A stretch of DNA of 64,000 nucleotides from Opitutales bacterium (lineage in GTDB: Bacteria; Verrucomicrobiota; Verrucomicrobiia; Opitutales; Intestinicryptomonadaceae). The stretch's first letter is position 1, and every line of letters starts with the position of its first letter. The stretch is taken from NCBI GenBank assembly GCA_015061945.1, contig SUVP01000002.1, forward strand, positions 124,001 to 188,000. The letters run 5' to 3'. The translations under genes were made by a program, and so were the position numbers. Below the pieces are notes generated by a model. That model saw only the letters and a list, made by a program, of their open reading frames with translations. It was not told the DNA's origin and searched no databases. This document shows, piece after piece, positions 11,301-21,105 of the stretch.

Positions 11301-11582
11301 GCTTCGGAAAAATATTTCGAGCTTCCCGTTTTGCGAGGGCTCTACGGCAAATTTAATTTCTTTCCACTCATTATCGGTAGCGAGAATAGTTGCTGTAATG
11401 TAGTTTTCGGTATTTTTCTTATACCAAGTTGCCGTTCCTGCTGTTGTACCTTTTGCTTTTGATACAACCTTTAATGGCATATTGCCTTCGATGAGTATTT
11501 CAACTCTATGCGACGACGTTTGCCCAATTAGAGTAATCGAAAACGCACAAAGTGCGAGTATAGTAGTTAGTAGTCTTTTCAT
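8343..11582 (-). CDS. Large secreted putative glycoside hydrolase (TIM-barrel, GH5/GH-A-like), giant paralog A
   Basis: 1079 aa; signal peptide; FEKMPNKPVKFKGTNWRPGDMFG, YNLIRWRLSMRKDEF, DPSIVSTEYFNEIELG (Asn-Glu acid/base-like), MMLSEWQHCYWNP. Confidence 0.7.
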   Translation of the reverse strand: MKRLLTTILALCAFSITLIGQTSSHRVEILIEGNMPLKVVSKAKGTTAGTATWYKKNTENYITATILATDNEWKEIKFAVEPSQNGKLEIFFRSNFFRNKDGMIVDNLSIFKDLKINGKPYAKRLFKNKAGEFVSYTKKISTTLDVKKGEKIEISALAKVASETDAICRIDFSKVANGVASKDLKKPIPFAKGTHKVQNVVFNFLDSDKILSPVKTPKHAIPIKIKDEDAYRYLYIVANVGDKVNFNDHACGCIETQHKSGAVGEYWIRKDRDLMRSFDKEEYTKRALRVKLNGSSADAGAVYIMQFKLRDVDAIDTIWVKGNVNIFAMTLSNNDASTVKEMDFDLSAWKPVDMSNLEIKDGSALDVSEGIGKKNAGRYGYIKIGKSGKFEFEKMPNKPVKFKGTNWRPGDMFGRSITTHEQIDELARMTRKQGYNLIRWRLSMRKDEFNAPYQLNDFNKDLYDYFFYAFAREGVYHHFNLSSHDLGDPNFEWTDRFNIKILMFFGEPKTRESWRKLMHYQLNLVNKYTGKKWKDDPSIVSTEYFNEIELGPNIVNKSRPDVKKFVDAKFVGYLKEKYKTLDDLKKANPDGAFNNLKKFEDAKASKLQPSQPEYARFLVYSGRQMQEYCEKVIREEIGFKAPLHQHNCARPTAWALLSAEAGDYTALNVYHHHPSSFMDKGSYISNTSSVSDFGSYFLAAVSKRVANRPMMLSEWQHCYWNPFTHEGGVLFPAYSAFQGFDNLTVHDVAIMKKAGTMGCFEVGKSPVFRANEFLSYAMFYRGDVATTKNRVDMVYDKKYLETSEYLGKAMNREQSKVALMTGFAIDFPDARKTPMARNIKSTPAILKMKPSGYSDAWAAANFTSSSAGTGEYRVSETEKILRKKGILKKDNITDPENGIFQTDTGEITMRVKEKLVKVVSPKTEAITLLPETKNEKLGRATLVSTSVPAAFAVVSVDNKPIAQSKRMVVIFNTDNVMSDFKATVGREILISKGRLPALMQTGKLVAKLKVPTEKKSVVKRLLGFFKKQESPKQYSLYALKINGERMQKLPLTIENGEFVLNIDTTVMKETTPFFELVAE

Positions 11583-11727
11583 AATATGTTTAGTTTAATG
11601 TATGTCCTATTTTTCTCAGAAAATCATTTTAATTGCAACACTATTCACTTGTGTTGAAAATTTTCGATATAAATTATTGCGATATTTTTAATTTAATGTT
11701 TAGTCGATAAAATATTTTTAAAAAATT

Positions 11728-13302
11728 ATGAATGGAGTAAAAAGACCAGTAGTATTAGTAATTCGCGACGGTTGGGGTGAAAACCACAACAGCGATCTCG
11801 ACAAGTTTAACGCAATCAAATTGGCGAACGCGCCGTTTTGCAAAAACCTTTCGGCGACTTGGCCTCGCACCGAAATCGCCGCTTGCGGACTCGCAGTAGG
11901 TCTGCCTGAAGGCATTATGGGCAATAGCGAAGTCGGACACCAAAACATCGGTGCTGGCAGAATTGTCGACCAAGAAATTGTTAGAATCGACAAAGGTTTT
12001 CAAACAGGTTCAGTTCTCGAAAGTCCAGTACTTCAAGAAGTATTCTCACGCTTGGACAAAGGCGGTGCACTCCACCTCTTTGGTCTTTGCTCTGACGCTG
12101 GCGTTCACGCAATGCTCCGCCACCTCTACTCTCTCTTGAAAATCTGTGCCGACAAGAAATACGATAAAGTATTCCTCCACGCTTTCACAGACGGACGTGA
12201 TACTCCACCAACAAGCGGTTTGGGATTCATCCAAGAAGTTGAAGGTAAAATGAAAGAATATGGCGTAGGTCAAGTTGCATCTGTAATTGGTCGTTTCTGG
12301 GCAATGGATAGAGATCAACGCTGGGATAGAGTCGTAAAAGCATACGATTGCCTCGTCGGCACAAAAGCGGAAGCATCGGTTACAAATGCTGAAGATGCTT
12401 TCAAAAACTACTACGCAAACCCTGTCGCAGACAATATGCAAGGCGACGAATTTATCGTTCCTACATGGGTTGAAAAAGATGGTCAACCTATCGGTAGAAT
12501 CAAAGATGGCGACGCTATTATTTTCTTCAACTTCCGTGGCGACCGCCCTCGTGAAATGACAAGTGCTTTTGTCGACCCTAACTTTGAAGGCTTCAAACGC
12601 TCGGTTTTCCCACAGACATTCTTTGTCACTATGACAGAATACAAAGTTGGTCTCTGCCCGAATGTCTTGTTCCCAAAACCTCCAAAGATGACAAATATCC
12701 TTGGCGAATACATTTCAAACAAGGGATTGGCTCAGTTGCGTTGTGCAGAAACTGAAAAGTTTGCACACGTCACATTCTTCTTTAACGACTATCGTGAAGA
12801 ACCATTCAAGGGCGAAGATAGAATCCTTATCGACTCGCCAAGAGACGTTCAAACTTACGACCAAAAACCAGAAATGAGCGAACCTGCAGTAGCCGACGCC
12901 GCTGCAAAAGCTATCGAAGAAAATAAATATGCGTTGGTTGTTGTGAACTTTGCAAATGGCGATATGGTCGGACATACAGGCAATATGGATGCAGCTGTAA
13001 AAGCTATTGAAGCTGTCGATAATGGCGTTGCGAAAATCGCTGAAGCAGTCGATAAAATCGGCGGTGCAATGCTCGTTACAGCTGACCACGGCAATAGCGA
13101 CCAACTCTTTGAACCATCAATTAACGAAGCTCATACACGCCACACAATGAATCCAGTCGAAGTGGTAATCTACGGCAAAGGTCTCGAAGGCTTGAAACTT
13201 CGTCAATGTGGAAGCTTGGGAGATATCGCACCAACAATTCTTCAACTTATGGGTCTTAAGAAACCTGAAGAAATGACGGGCGAATCGCTCATTGCCGACT
13301 AA
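11728..13302 (+). CDS. gpmI: 2,3-bisphosphoglycerate-independent phosphoglycerate mutase
   Basis: [63 protein letters not shown]. Confidence 0.97.
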   Translation: MNGVKRPVVLVIRDGWGENHNSDLDKFNAIKLANAPFCKNLSATWPRTEIAACGLAVGLPEGIMGNSEVGHQNIGAGRIVDQEIVRIDKGFQTGSVLESPVLQEVFSRLDKGGALHLFGLCSDAGVHAMLRHLYSLLKICADKKYDKVFLHAFTDGRDTPPTSGLGFIQEVEGKMKEYGVGQVASVIGRFWAMDRDQRWDRVVKAYDCLVGTKAEASVTNAEDAFKNYYANPVADNMQGDEFIVPTWVEKDGQPIGRIKDGDAIIFFNFRGDRPREMTSAFVDPNFEGFKRSVFPQTFFVTMTEYKVGLCPNVLFPKPPKMTNILGEYISNKGLAQLRCAETEKFAHVTFFFNDYREEPFKGEDRILIDSPRDVQTYDQKPEMSEPAVADAAAKAIEENKYALVVVNFANGDMVGHTGNMDAAVKAIEAVDNGVAKIAEAVDKIGGAMLVTADHGNSDQLFEPSINEAHTRHTMNPVEVVIYGKGLEGLKLRQCGSLGDIAPTILQLMGLKKPEEMTGESLIAD

Positions 13303-13315
13303 TCCTTTACCTAAC

Positions 13316-13350
13316 AAAAAGTCTGCGTTAATTTGACGCAGACTTTTTTT
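13316..13350. terminator. Rho-independent terminator after gpmI
   Basis: AAAAAGTCTGCGT-...-ACGCAGACTTTTTTT. Confidence 0.85.
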
Positions 13351-13390
13351 GTGCTTGCTAAAATGTAGAGTTATTGAAATAAAAGTAATA

Positions 13391-13945
13391 ATGCGAGAAA
13401 TTCAAACAAATGCGAGCAACCCAAATTTGTATCTGCTCGGCTTTATGGGAACGGGAAAATCGGTTCTCGGCAAACGTGTTGCATCTCGCTTAGGATACCG
13501 CTTTATTGATTCCGATTATGAAATCGAAAAGAAATGCGGTATGCCTACAAAAGAAATTTTTGCACAATTTGGTGAAGAAAAGTTTCGCCAAATGGAACGT
13601 GAATTTATCGAGACTGGACACCCAAATTCTAATTGCGTTGTCTCGTGCGGTGGTGGTCTATGTTGCAGAGACGATATGCCAGAACTCGTGAAATCAAAAG
13701 GGATAAGCGTTGTTTTGTTTAGTACGCCTGAAGAAATTTTAGAACGCACCTCGCGTAATAAATCACGTCCACTTTTGAATGTTGAAAATCCACTCGAACG
13801 TATAAAGACTTTGTTGAACGAACGCACTCCGTTTTATATGCGAAGTGGCGTGGCAATCGCAGCCGATAAAAATCTTAAAATTACCGAAGAACACATCATC
13901 AGAATTTATATGAGCAAGAAAAAATCTCGCAAAAAAATCCGCTAA
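13391..13945 (+). CDS. aroK: Shikimate kinase
   Basis: NLYLLGFMGTGKSVLGKRVASRLGYRFIDSDYEIE Walker A; VVSCGGGLCC; SRPLL. Start set at MREIQTNA within ORF 13349..13945. Confidence 0.92.
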   Translation: MREIQTNASNPNLYLLGFMGTGKSVLGKRVASRLGYRFIDSDYEIEKKCGMPTKEIFAQFGEEKFRQMEREFIETGHPNSNCVVSCGGGLCCRDDMPELVKSKGISVVLFSTPEEILERTSRNKSRPLLNVENPLERIKTLLNERTPFYMRSGVAIAADKNLKITEEHIIRIYMSKKKSRKKIR

Positions 13946-13960
13946 TTTGCGGATTTTTTT
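13931..13960. terminator. Bidirectional terminator overlapping both convergent stop codons
   Basis: AAAAAAATCCGC-TAATTT-GCGGATTTTTTT perfect 12-bp stem. Confidence 0.8.
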
Positions 13961-16443
13961 GTAGCTTTGTTTTGTGATTTTTTTGCGTCTGCTTTTTTCT
14001 TATTACCCGAGTTTGCCGATGCTGATTTTTTCGTAGGCTTCGTGTTCGGAGCTTTATTTTTCAGCTTTGTCTCTTGTGCTTTCTTCGCTTTTAATTCGGC
14101 ATTTTTGCGAGTTTTTTCTTTTGCGAGTGCAATCTCTTTATCAATCATTTCTTGTGATACAACCACAAAAGAAATGTTCGGAATACGGTCTACACAAAAT
14201 ACCTTTCTGCCGTGCTTGGTATTCATTGTAACGTTGAATGTTCCCTTGTCGCCAACTTTGGTCTTTTCATTCAGGCGTATCACCATCAACGTTCCATTTT
14301 GGTTTGATGCAAATTTTTCGACTGTGAGTTTATCCGTTCCACTAACTACTGGGATAAGTCTATCATACCCTTTAATTCTATGTTTTGAAAAATATAAGTA
14401 GTAAGGCTTACCTTTAATGATTTTAATTGGCTTGTTTGGCGTATAGAAAACTTGAGAAGAAAACCACTTCAAGTGCGTTCCAGTATTACCTGTACAAGCG
14501 AAAAATCTCGGAAATGGGACATTGTGGCGATAGTAAAATGCCTGCATCATATCTTCGCAAGATTTCACACTTTGTACGATTTTTTGATTATTTATACGAG
14601 TAGATGCTATCGCATTAAAATTAACCACACGAGGTTTAAAATTGCGTGTAGACTTAATGATAAGCTCGGCTTCATCTTTACCTTTTTCGATTTTTCCACC
14701 GAAATATTGCCAGCCTTTAGGTAGATTTTTTGGAGCAACAAAAATCGGCTCATCAAAACCATCTCTTTTAAACGCCTTGAGTTTTATCATTTCGCAACCG
14801 CCATTTCTCATATTCAAAACTGACGGAGTTGCGACAACTGAAAAGCTCGGTGTTGGCTTGCGAACAGAAAGTCTGTACGCGTGCGAACGAGACGCTTTGC
14901 CGGATGTATCGCCGACTTTTATCAAATATGTTCCTGTTGTTTTAGGAGTAAATTCGAGGCGAGAATCTGCGTGGTGTGTTACAAAGCCGTACGACAAATC
15001 TTCGTAATCGTCAGCACTTGCGAGGATTTTCCCTTTTGTATCGGATATTGTAATGTATGAATCAAGTGGAGAATCGTATCGACGTGCAAAAGTTTCGGCT
15101 ATGATTTTCTCGCCTTGAACAAGGTCGACTTTGTAAGTATCAACTTTGTTTTCAAAAGCGATTATACCGTCTACTTCTGCAGGAATTTCGAGCTTGCGTG
15201 GCGATGTATCGCCCGATGCATCGATAGAATCGCCTCTTACCATCAATGGAATTCTGTTGTGATATGCACCCTCAACATTTAATTCAAAATCGCCTTTCCA
15301 TTTTCTGAACACTTCAATTTTATCGGTCTTAAGATTTTCGCCGATTAACTTTAGAGTCGTCTTTTCGTTGCGTTTTACTGCGAGCGGATAGACCGATTCT
15401 ACAAACGGAATTTCGCCTATCGTAAGACGATAAACAAGGTCTTCACGTCCACGATGCACTGCGTCAAACACTTCAACAGTGTATTCGTCATCGGCTGGGA
15501 CTTTGAATTTTAGGTATGAATCAGGGCGATGATAAAAGTCGTCATTATGTACAAGTTCTTTGCCTTTTGAATTTCTGACTGTAATTGCAGTTTGGAACCA
15601 ACCTGGCACTGCGTCGGAAATGTATGGCAAAATGGATTGTGCCGATATTGCCATAATTATGTTCTGACCTTTTTTGGCTTTGAATCGCCAAGTGTCAGTA
15701 TTGCCTTCTGTTATCTGACCATTTGCCACACACGGCAATGTTATATCGATTGGTGGATTATTAAACGGCTTCAGATATATTGGTGGCCAGCGAAGTCGCG
15801 AAACTGCTCTACCCCAGTATTCCTTTGTTCTTGCACGTTTATAAGCAGTTTTACGCAATGATTCTTTTGAAAATTCTTTCAACTCGCCGACATAAAATCG
15901 CATCGGATTTGATAATCCGTTCGGACTTACGATATAGAGTGTGCGTTCGCCAAGTTTTGCGTCGGGGGAAATTTCAAGTTCTACTTCCACAGTTTCCGCA
16001 AGGGCATTTGAAGACAATTCTCGCAAATATTGCGACGCATCTGCTTCGTCAATCTGTCTTTTATTTTCGGGAATTTTCATTGTCTCATTTCGCAAGAAAC
16101 GTTGACCATCTTTCCCCATTGACTCGATTTTTTCTTTCATCCCAGGGTTAGCCAGAACAAATTCTTTTTCGAGTTTCATTCGTAGTTGTGCTTTTTGACC
16201 TTCTGTAAAAGGCACGTCTACCCCGAGAATTTTCGCTTTTATTCCATTACCGGTGATTATAAATTTATCTGTACCATTAAATTTATTTCCACCAATTAGA
16301 ATATTCAACTTTGTACCTCGTTGAGCTCCAGCAGGAAAAACGTATGCTATATTTGGCTGTGGCGACTCTTGTGCAAACACAAAAGACGGCAACATCAGCA
16401 ACAAATAGGAAATGATAGCAAATATTATTTTCAAACTATTCAT
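13942..16443 (-). CDS. Secreted PPC-domain (pre-peptidase C-terminal-like) protein with Lys-rich C-terminal tail
   Basis: Signal peptide; NIAYVFPAGAQRGTKLNILIGGNKF; PPC-like blocks (DTWRFKAKKGQNIIMAISAQ, DTYKVDLVQGEKIIAETFARR); adjacent to DUF1501 and PSD1-type genes. Confidence 0.8.
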   Translation of the reverse strand: MNSLKIIFAIISYLLLMLPSFVFAQESPQPNIAYVFPAGAQRGTKLNILIGGNKFNGTDKFIITGNGIKAKILGVDVPFTEGQKAQLRMKLEKEFVLANPGMKEKIESMGKDGQRFLRNETMKIPENKRQIDEADASQYLRELSSNALAETVEVELEISPDAKLGERTLYIVSPNGLSNPMRFYVGELKEFSKESLRKTAYKRARTKEYWGRAVSRLRWPPIYLKPFNNPPIDITLPCVANGQITEGNTDTWRFKAKKGQNIIMAISAQSILPYISDAVPGWFQTAITVRNSKGKELVHNDDFYHRPDSYLKFKVPADDEYTVEVFDAVHRGREDLVYRLTIGEIPFVESVYPLAVKRNEKTTLKLIGENLKTDKIEVFRKWKGDFELNVEGAYHNRIPLMVRGDSIDASGDTSPRKLEIPAEVDGIIAFENKVDTYKVDLVQGEKIIAETFARRYDSPLDSYITISDTKGKILASADDYEDLSYGFVTHHADSRLEFTPKTTGTYLIKVGDTSGKASRSHAYRLSVRKPTPSFSVVATPSVLNMRNGGCEMIKLKAFKRDGFDEPIFVAPKNLPKGWQYFGGKIEKGKDEAELIIKSTRNFKPRVVNFNAIASTRINNQKIVQSVKSCEDMMQAFYYRHNVPFPRFFACTGNTGTHLKWFSSQVFYTPNKPIKIIKGKPYYLYFSKHRIKGYDRLIPVVSGTDKLTVEKFASNQNGTLMVIRLNEKTKVGDKGTFNVTMNTKHGRKVFCVDRIPNISFVVVSQEMIDKEIALAKEKTRKNAELKAKKAQETKLKNKAPNTKPTKKSASANSGNKKKADAKKSQNKATKKSAN

Positions 16444-16446
16444 ATT

Positions 16447-17808
16447 TTACATAATTTCAGTGAGCAAACCGCCTGAGTGTATACCTTCTTCGGGTTTATC
16501 TGGAACGATTCTAACGACATCGCCTTGTGGAGTTGTCAAAGTTGCGTCGGGATCGATTCCGAGATTAGAATATATACTGCCGATGACATCACCAGGAGAA
16601 ATATAGCGTTCTTCAACGTATTCGCCACGTTTATCAGTCTTGCCGACAACCTGCCCGCCCTTAAAACCACCACCAGCCAATAGCATCGAGAACGCACTGC
16701 CCCAGTGTCCACGACCACCAAAATACGGGGGTTCCCACATAATTTTGGGACCTCTGCCGAACTCGCCTGTTACCCAAACGATTGTAGATTCCAAAAGTCC
16801 ACGTCTATCCAAATCGTTAATCAAGGCGGCGATTGCCCTATCGGTTGACGGGAGCTTTCTGCCCATTTCTTCAAAGTGACCTTTGTGCGTATCCCATCCT
16901 CCATAATTTATAGTGATATACGGCACGCCATACTCGACAAGTCTGCGAGCGATAAGACACGAGTTTGCGAATTTATCACTACCATATTCCTTGCGGATTT
17001 CCGCTGGTTCTTTCGATATATCGAAAACTTGCCCAGCATCGCCAAGCACGAGATTATAAGCTTGGTCGATTGCCTCGTCTGCCTGCTTGAGATATCCACT
17101 GGATGCAAGCGACGTGTTAAAAGTATTCATAGATTCCAAAATCTTGCGTCTGATTTTTTGTCTATCGCGAGAAATTCCAGGTGCGATAATTCCTTCTACT
17201 GCGAACGGGATGCGTGATGGATCTCCACCTGTTGCAAATGGCTTGTATTTTGCCCCCAAGAAACCAGATTCAGAGAATCTGCCTTGTGGTTGGGTCATTA
17301 CAATGTAAGGTGGAATCATTTTGTTATAGCCAGCGTCATAGCCTTTAAATTTGGAGACAACAGCACCAGCACAAGGGAAAACATATCGCCCTGGCATTCT
17401 GCCTGTTTGCGTTAGGTACGCCGCCGTTTCGTGTGCATTTTGTCCGTTGCAAACACTTCGCAAGATTGAATATTTATCGGCACATTTTGCCAAATTTGGC
17501 ATTAGTTGACCAATTCTTATGCCGTCGACATTTGTCGAGATTGGTTTATTATAAGGTCCACAAAAATCATATCCAGCTTCTGGTTTTGGATCAAAAGTAT
17601 CGATATGGCAAGGTCCACCCCACATCCATACTTGGATAACCGATTTAGCTTTTCCGAAAGAAGTTGGGCGAAGTTTTTTCTTTGCTTGTTCAGCATACAG
17701 ACTTCGTTCAAACATCGACACACCGAGAATTGACGACGTGTACAAAACGGTTGAAGAAATGTCTTTTGCAAACTTGCGTCTTGAGATTTTTTCGATTTTT
17801 TTCTTCAT
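16447..17808 (-). CDS. DUF1501-domain protein (sulfatase/alkaline phosphatase-like fold), Tat-type signal
   Basis: ISRRKFAKDISSTVLYTSSILG; VIQVWMWGGPCHIDTFDPKPEAG; YITINYGGWDTHKGHFEEMGRKLPSTDRAIAALINDLDRRGLLESTIVWVTGEFGRGP. Confidence 0.93.
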   Translation of the reverse strand: MKKKIEKISRRKFAKDISSTVLYTSSILGVSMFERSLYAEQAKKKLRPTSFGKAKSVIQVWMWGGPCHIDTFDPKPEAGYDFCGPYNKPISTNVDGIRIGQLMPNLAKCADKYSILRSVCNGQNAHETAAYLTQTGRMPGRYVFPCAGAVVSKFKGYDAGYNKMIPPYIVMTQPQGRFSESGFLGAKYKPFATGGDPSRIPFAVEGIIAPGISRDRQKIRRKILESMNTFNTSLASSGYLKQADEAIDQAYNLVLGDAGQVFDISKEPAEIRKEYGSDKFANSCLIARRLVEYGVPYITINYGGWDTHKGHFEEMGRKLPSTDRAIAALINDLDRRGLLESTIVWVTGEFGRGPKIMWEPPYFGGRGHWGSAFSMLLAGGGFKGGQVVGKTDKRGEYVEERYISPGDVIGSIYSNLGIDPDATLTTPQGDVVRIVPDKPEEGIHSGGLLTEIM

Positions 17809-17825
17809 AGTTTTTATGTTTGTGG

Positions 17826-19580
17826 TTAGTGTCTATTAATAAATTCTTCGCAATTAAAAAGTCCCCACGCAAAGTCGATACAATTTACAGCGTTTCTTTC
17901 TTTTTTGGTTCGCATTTTTTGGATTTTAAAGAACGACGCTCTTTCGTGTGGAGTTGGGTATCGGTTTAAGATTGCCAGATACGCACCGTTTAAAAATTTA
18001 TCTCCGCCTAATTTATACAAGCCTTGCAAGTACGGGCTACGCTCGATTTTACTTCTGATATGGCGAGAATTTATCATATGTAATTTTTGCGAAGCCGACG
18101 GATTACATACACGTTCCGAGTCAAGCCCTGTGTCGCGAGACGGCTTACCAAAAAGCTCGAGGAACGATGTTGTTATACTTCCGTCAGGGAGTGCGACAGC
18201 ACTTTCGCCTGCTGGGAATTTTGTGTATGGCTCGGGCGTCGTACTTTCGTAAAGTTCGGCACTGTTTGTTATTTGACAAATTATATCAACAAGTGCTTCG
18301 GCGTCGATTCTCGATACTGGGTAAACTGCAAAATACTTTTTTGCGTCGTTAGGTTCGCAACGTGGAATAAACGATTGTCTATATACTCTCGAAAGGACAA
18401 TATGCTTACACAATTTACGAATATCAAAATTTGTGGATTCAAAATATTTTGCGAGATAATTTAACAACTCTGCGTTTGCTGGTTTGTTTTCTGAAAACAT
18501 ATCATCAACTGGCGATACGATTGGTTGTCCGAACACCCAGTACCAAATTCTATTTGTAATAGCTTTTGAAAAATACGGATTACCTTTTTTTGTAAGCCAC
18601 TTTGCAAATGCTTCGCGTGGATCTTGGTGCGATGCAAGCGATACTGTCGATGCATCTGGAAACATACCGATAAATTGTGTTCGTTTGGTGGGATCGTTAT
18701 AGACGATTTCTTCTTTCCATTCTTTTGTAGATTTGTATGCGAGCCTTTCAAAGAATGCCGAAAGATTGTGTTGGTCGGCTTCGCTCATCTTCTCAAAACG
18801 CATACCCATCAGCGAAAGAGCTACACACGATGCAATCGATTTTGAATTTTTAGACTGCATTGCACGGAAGAAATTAACTTCGCCATTTCTAAAATTACTA
18901 CCTTCCGATACCAACATTTTTTCAATCATCTTTGCGTACGATTCATTGTCGGCAATCGATTTGAAGATGTAGCGGGAATACGCTTGGGCGGCGTTTGGCC
19001 AAAGATTTACGGGGAACTCTGCTTTGATTCTGAAAATATCGCCGAAACGCATTGTCATTCTGTATGTAAATTTTTCAGATGCCAAAAGCGAGTCGACAAG
19101 TTTCGCATATTTATCGGGCGATTTATCGGCGATAAACAAGCGTGTTTGTTTTTCATCGGGAATAGTTCCACACAAGTCGATATGAACACGTCTGATATAC
19201 ACAGCATCGGAACAGAGTCTTGCGGGCTTTAGCGAACGCAACTTCAAATTGCGAGCAACAATATTATCAATTTCGTTTACTGCTACAAATGAATCTGAGT
19301 CCGACTCGTACGGCGATTTCGGTTTTACTGTTTTTTTATTCGCTTTCTTCGTATCAACTTTTTTCTTGTTTGCGACTTTAACCGATTCTGATTTTTTCGT
19401 TGAATCGACTTTCTTCGCATTATTCTTTTTCTTTTGCACCACATTTTTGGGAGCATCAGATTTCTTTTTGTCTACTTGCGAAGTACTCTGATTTTTCTTT
19501 GTCTGTTGTGCAGAATTGTCTTGCGAATATACGATGAGAGAACTCGCAACAAATGCGAAAAACAAGAAAATATATTTCAT
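17826..19580 (-). CDS. DUF1549/DUF1553 (PSD1-type) secreted protein with N-terminal Lys-rich linker, no heme motif
   Basis: RRVHIDLCGTIPDEKQTRLFIADKSPDKYAKLVDSLLASEKF; AKAITNRIWYWVFGQPIVSPVDDM-type region; CKHIVLSRVYRQSF. ORF reaches 19643; start chosen at the signal peptide MKYIFLFFAFVASSLIVYS. Confidence 0.88.
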   Translation of the reverse strand: MKYIFLFFAFVASSLIVYSQDNSAQQTKKNQSTSQVDKKKSDAPKNVVQKKKNNAKKVDSTKKSESVKVANKKKVDTKKANKKTVKPKSPYESDSDSFVAVNEIDNIVARNLKLRSLKPARLCSDAVYIRRVHIDLCGTIPDEKQTRLFIADKSPDKYAKLVDSLLASEKFTYRMTMRFGDIFRIKAEFPVNLWPNAAQAYSRYIFKSIADNESYAKMIEKMLVSEGSNFRNGEVNFFRAMQSKNSKSIASCVALSLMGMRFEKMSEADQHNLSAFFERLAYKSTKEWKEEIVYNDPTKRTQFIGMFPDASTVSLASHQDPREAFAKWLTKKGNPYFSKAITNRIWYWVFGQPIVSPVDDMFSENKPANAELLNYLAKYFESTNFDIRKLCKHIVLSRVYRQSFIPRCEPNDAKKYFAVYPVSRIDAEALVDIICQITNSAELYESTTPEPYTKFPAGESAVALPDGSITTSFLELFGKPSRDTGLDSERVCNPSASQKLHMINSRHIRSKIERSPYLQGLYKLGGDKFLNGAYLAILNRYPTPHERASFFKIQKMRTKKERNAVNCIDFAWGLFNCEEFINRH

Positions 19581-19646
19581 CAAAAACATAAATGTCCTCC
19601 TCACAGAAGAAATCGTATTAAAACCATTCATTTTTTCAAGCAATTT

Positions 19647-20975
19647 TTATTTATATGGAATATCTTGCAGATTATCGGCATCGCTCCCATCGATAGACGC
19701 CAATACTTCGCCTGCAAGATAAATCGAGCCTGTGGAAATGACTGTATCCGACGGTTCCGCACAGGTGCAAACATAGCCCTTCTTATATATATCGGAAACT
19801 TTTCCCGTTTCTACTTCGACCGCACAATCGCCAAGACACTTTCGCAACTCATCAACTGGCAACGCCCGTGGTTGATTTGGTTGGAGCAATATTATTTTCT
19901 TTGCATATTTTGAAATTACTTTCAGAAGTGGCACTGCCCTGTCTTCGCCCAAAACACCAACTGTGATTATCGGACGCACACCTTCCTTAGAAAGCTCGGC
20001 AAGGTTGCTTTCTAAATTTTTTGCACCTTCGTCATTGTGCGACGCATCGACAATCAAGCGTGCACCATTTGCAAGTTTTATCGTCTGCCAACGAGCCGAC
20101 CACTCAACGTGCATAAGCGATTTTTTGGCAATCTCATCTTTCAGATTTAAATATATCGACGACACTTTATTTTTTTCGGCAAGCTCACGCAAGACTTTCG
20201 CACACAAGAGAGCAACTGCACCATTGCGTTTTTGATAATATCCGAAAAGCGAAGTTGTCGGCAACGAGTCGTCTGTTGGGAAATAATCCGACACTTTGTA
20301 TAGCGGTGCATTTTTTTGACGTGCAATTTTCTCGATTTCAGTCATTGCCTCATCAGGAAGAAACCCGCAAACGACAGGCACGCCCGCTTTTATTATCCCT
20401 GCCTTTTCGCGTGCAATTTCAGTGAGCGTTGCACCTAACATTTGGATATGGTCAAACCCGATTGATGTTATCACAGACAAGTCTGGCGTGATAATATTTG
20501 TGGAGTCTAAACGTCCCCCAAGCCCGACTTCTACAACTGCACAATCAACTTTATTTCTCGAGAAATCGAGAAACGCCATAGCTGTCATAAACTCGAAAAA
20601 CGACGGATAACACTCGATATTATTTTTGGGAAATATTGAATCGGCACACTTTTTCAGCTCGAGCGAAAGTTCAGCCAAACGCAACTTTTCAATCGGCTTT
20701 CTATTTATTTGGATACGTTCGCCCAAATAAGTTAGATGTGGCGAAGTGAACATACCAACCTTTAGCCCAGTAGCTCTCAAAATCGATTCAAGCATAGCAC
20801 AAACTGAACCTTTGCCATTTGTACCAGCGATATGAATTTTCGGGAAATCGTTTTGTGGATTCCCCAATTTTGCACAAAATTTTTCGATACGCTCAAGCGA
20901 GTATTTCGACCCTGCGTTGCGTAATGCGTAAAGAAAATCTTGTATTTTTTCCAACTGTAAATCGAGTTCTGACAT
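19647..20975 (-). CDS. folC: Bifunctional folylpolyglutamate synthase / dihydrofolate synthase
   Basis: FPKIHIAGTNGKGSVCAMLESILRATGLKVGMFTSPHL; GLGGRLDSTNII; GFDHIQMLGATLTEIAREKAGIIKAGVPVV. Confidence 0.96.
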   Translation of the reverse strand: MSELDLQLEKIQDFLYALRNAGSKYSLERIEKFCAKLGNPQNDFPKIHIAGTNGKGSVCAMLESILRATGLKVGMFTSPHLTYLGERIQINRKPIEKLRLAELSLELKKCADSIFPKNNIECYPSFFEFMTAMAFLDFSRNKVDCAVVEVGLGGRLDSTNIITPDLSVITSIGFDHIQMLGATLTEIAREKAGIIKAGVPVVCGFLPDEAMTEIEKIARQKNAPLYKVSDYFPTDDSLPTTSLFGYYQKRNGAVALLCAKVLRELAEKNKVSSIYLNLKDEIAKKSLMHVEWSARWQTIKLANGARLIVDASHNDEGAKNLESNLAELSKEGVRPIITVGVLGEDRAVPLLKVISKYAKKIILLQPNQPRALPVDELRKCLGDCAVEVETGKVSDIYKKGYVCTCAEPSDTVISTGSIYLAGEVLASIDGSDADNLQDIPYK

Positions 20976-21058
20976 TATTAAATTTTCTAAAAAATAGTAT
21001 AGATATCCTCATACAAGTAAACAGAATTTTACAATTAAACAAAAATGATTTTCACAAA

Positions 21059-21086
21059 AAAAGCTCACTTCAATAAGTGAGCTTTT
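21059..21086. terminator. Terminator hairpin
   Basis: AAAAGCTCACTT-CAAT-AAGTGAGCTTTT. Confidence 0.8.
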
Positions 21087-21105
21087 CGAGTTTACAAAAG
21101 TGCAA

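Noticed and set aside
19241-19520. Low-complexity AAG/AAA-rich tract as a DNA repeat element
   Set aside because: It is in-frame Lys-rich coding sequence of the PSD1-type protein, mirrored by a similar tail in the partner protein.
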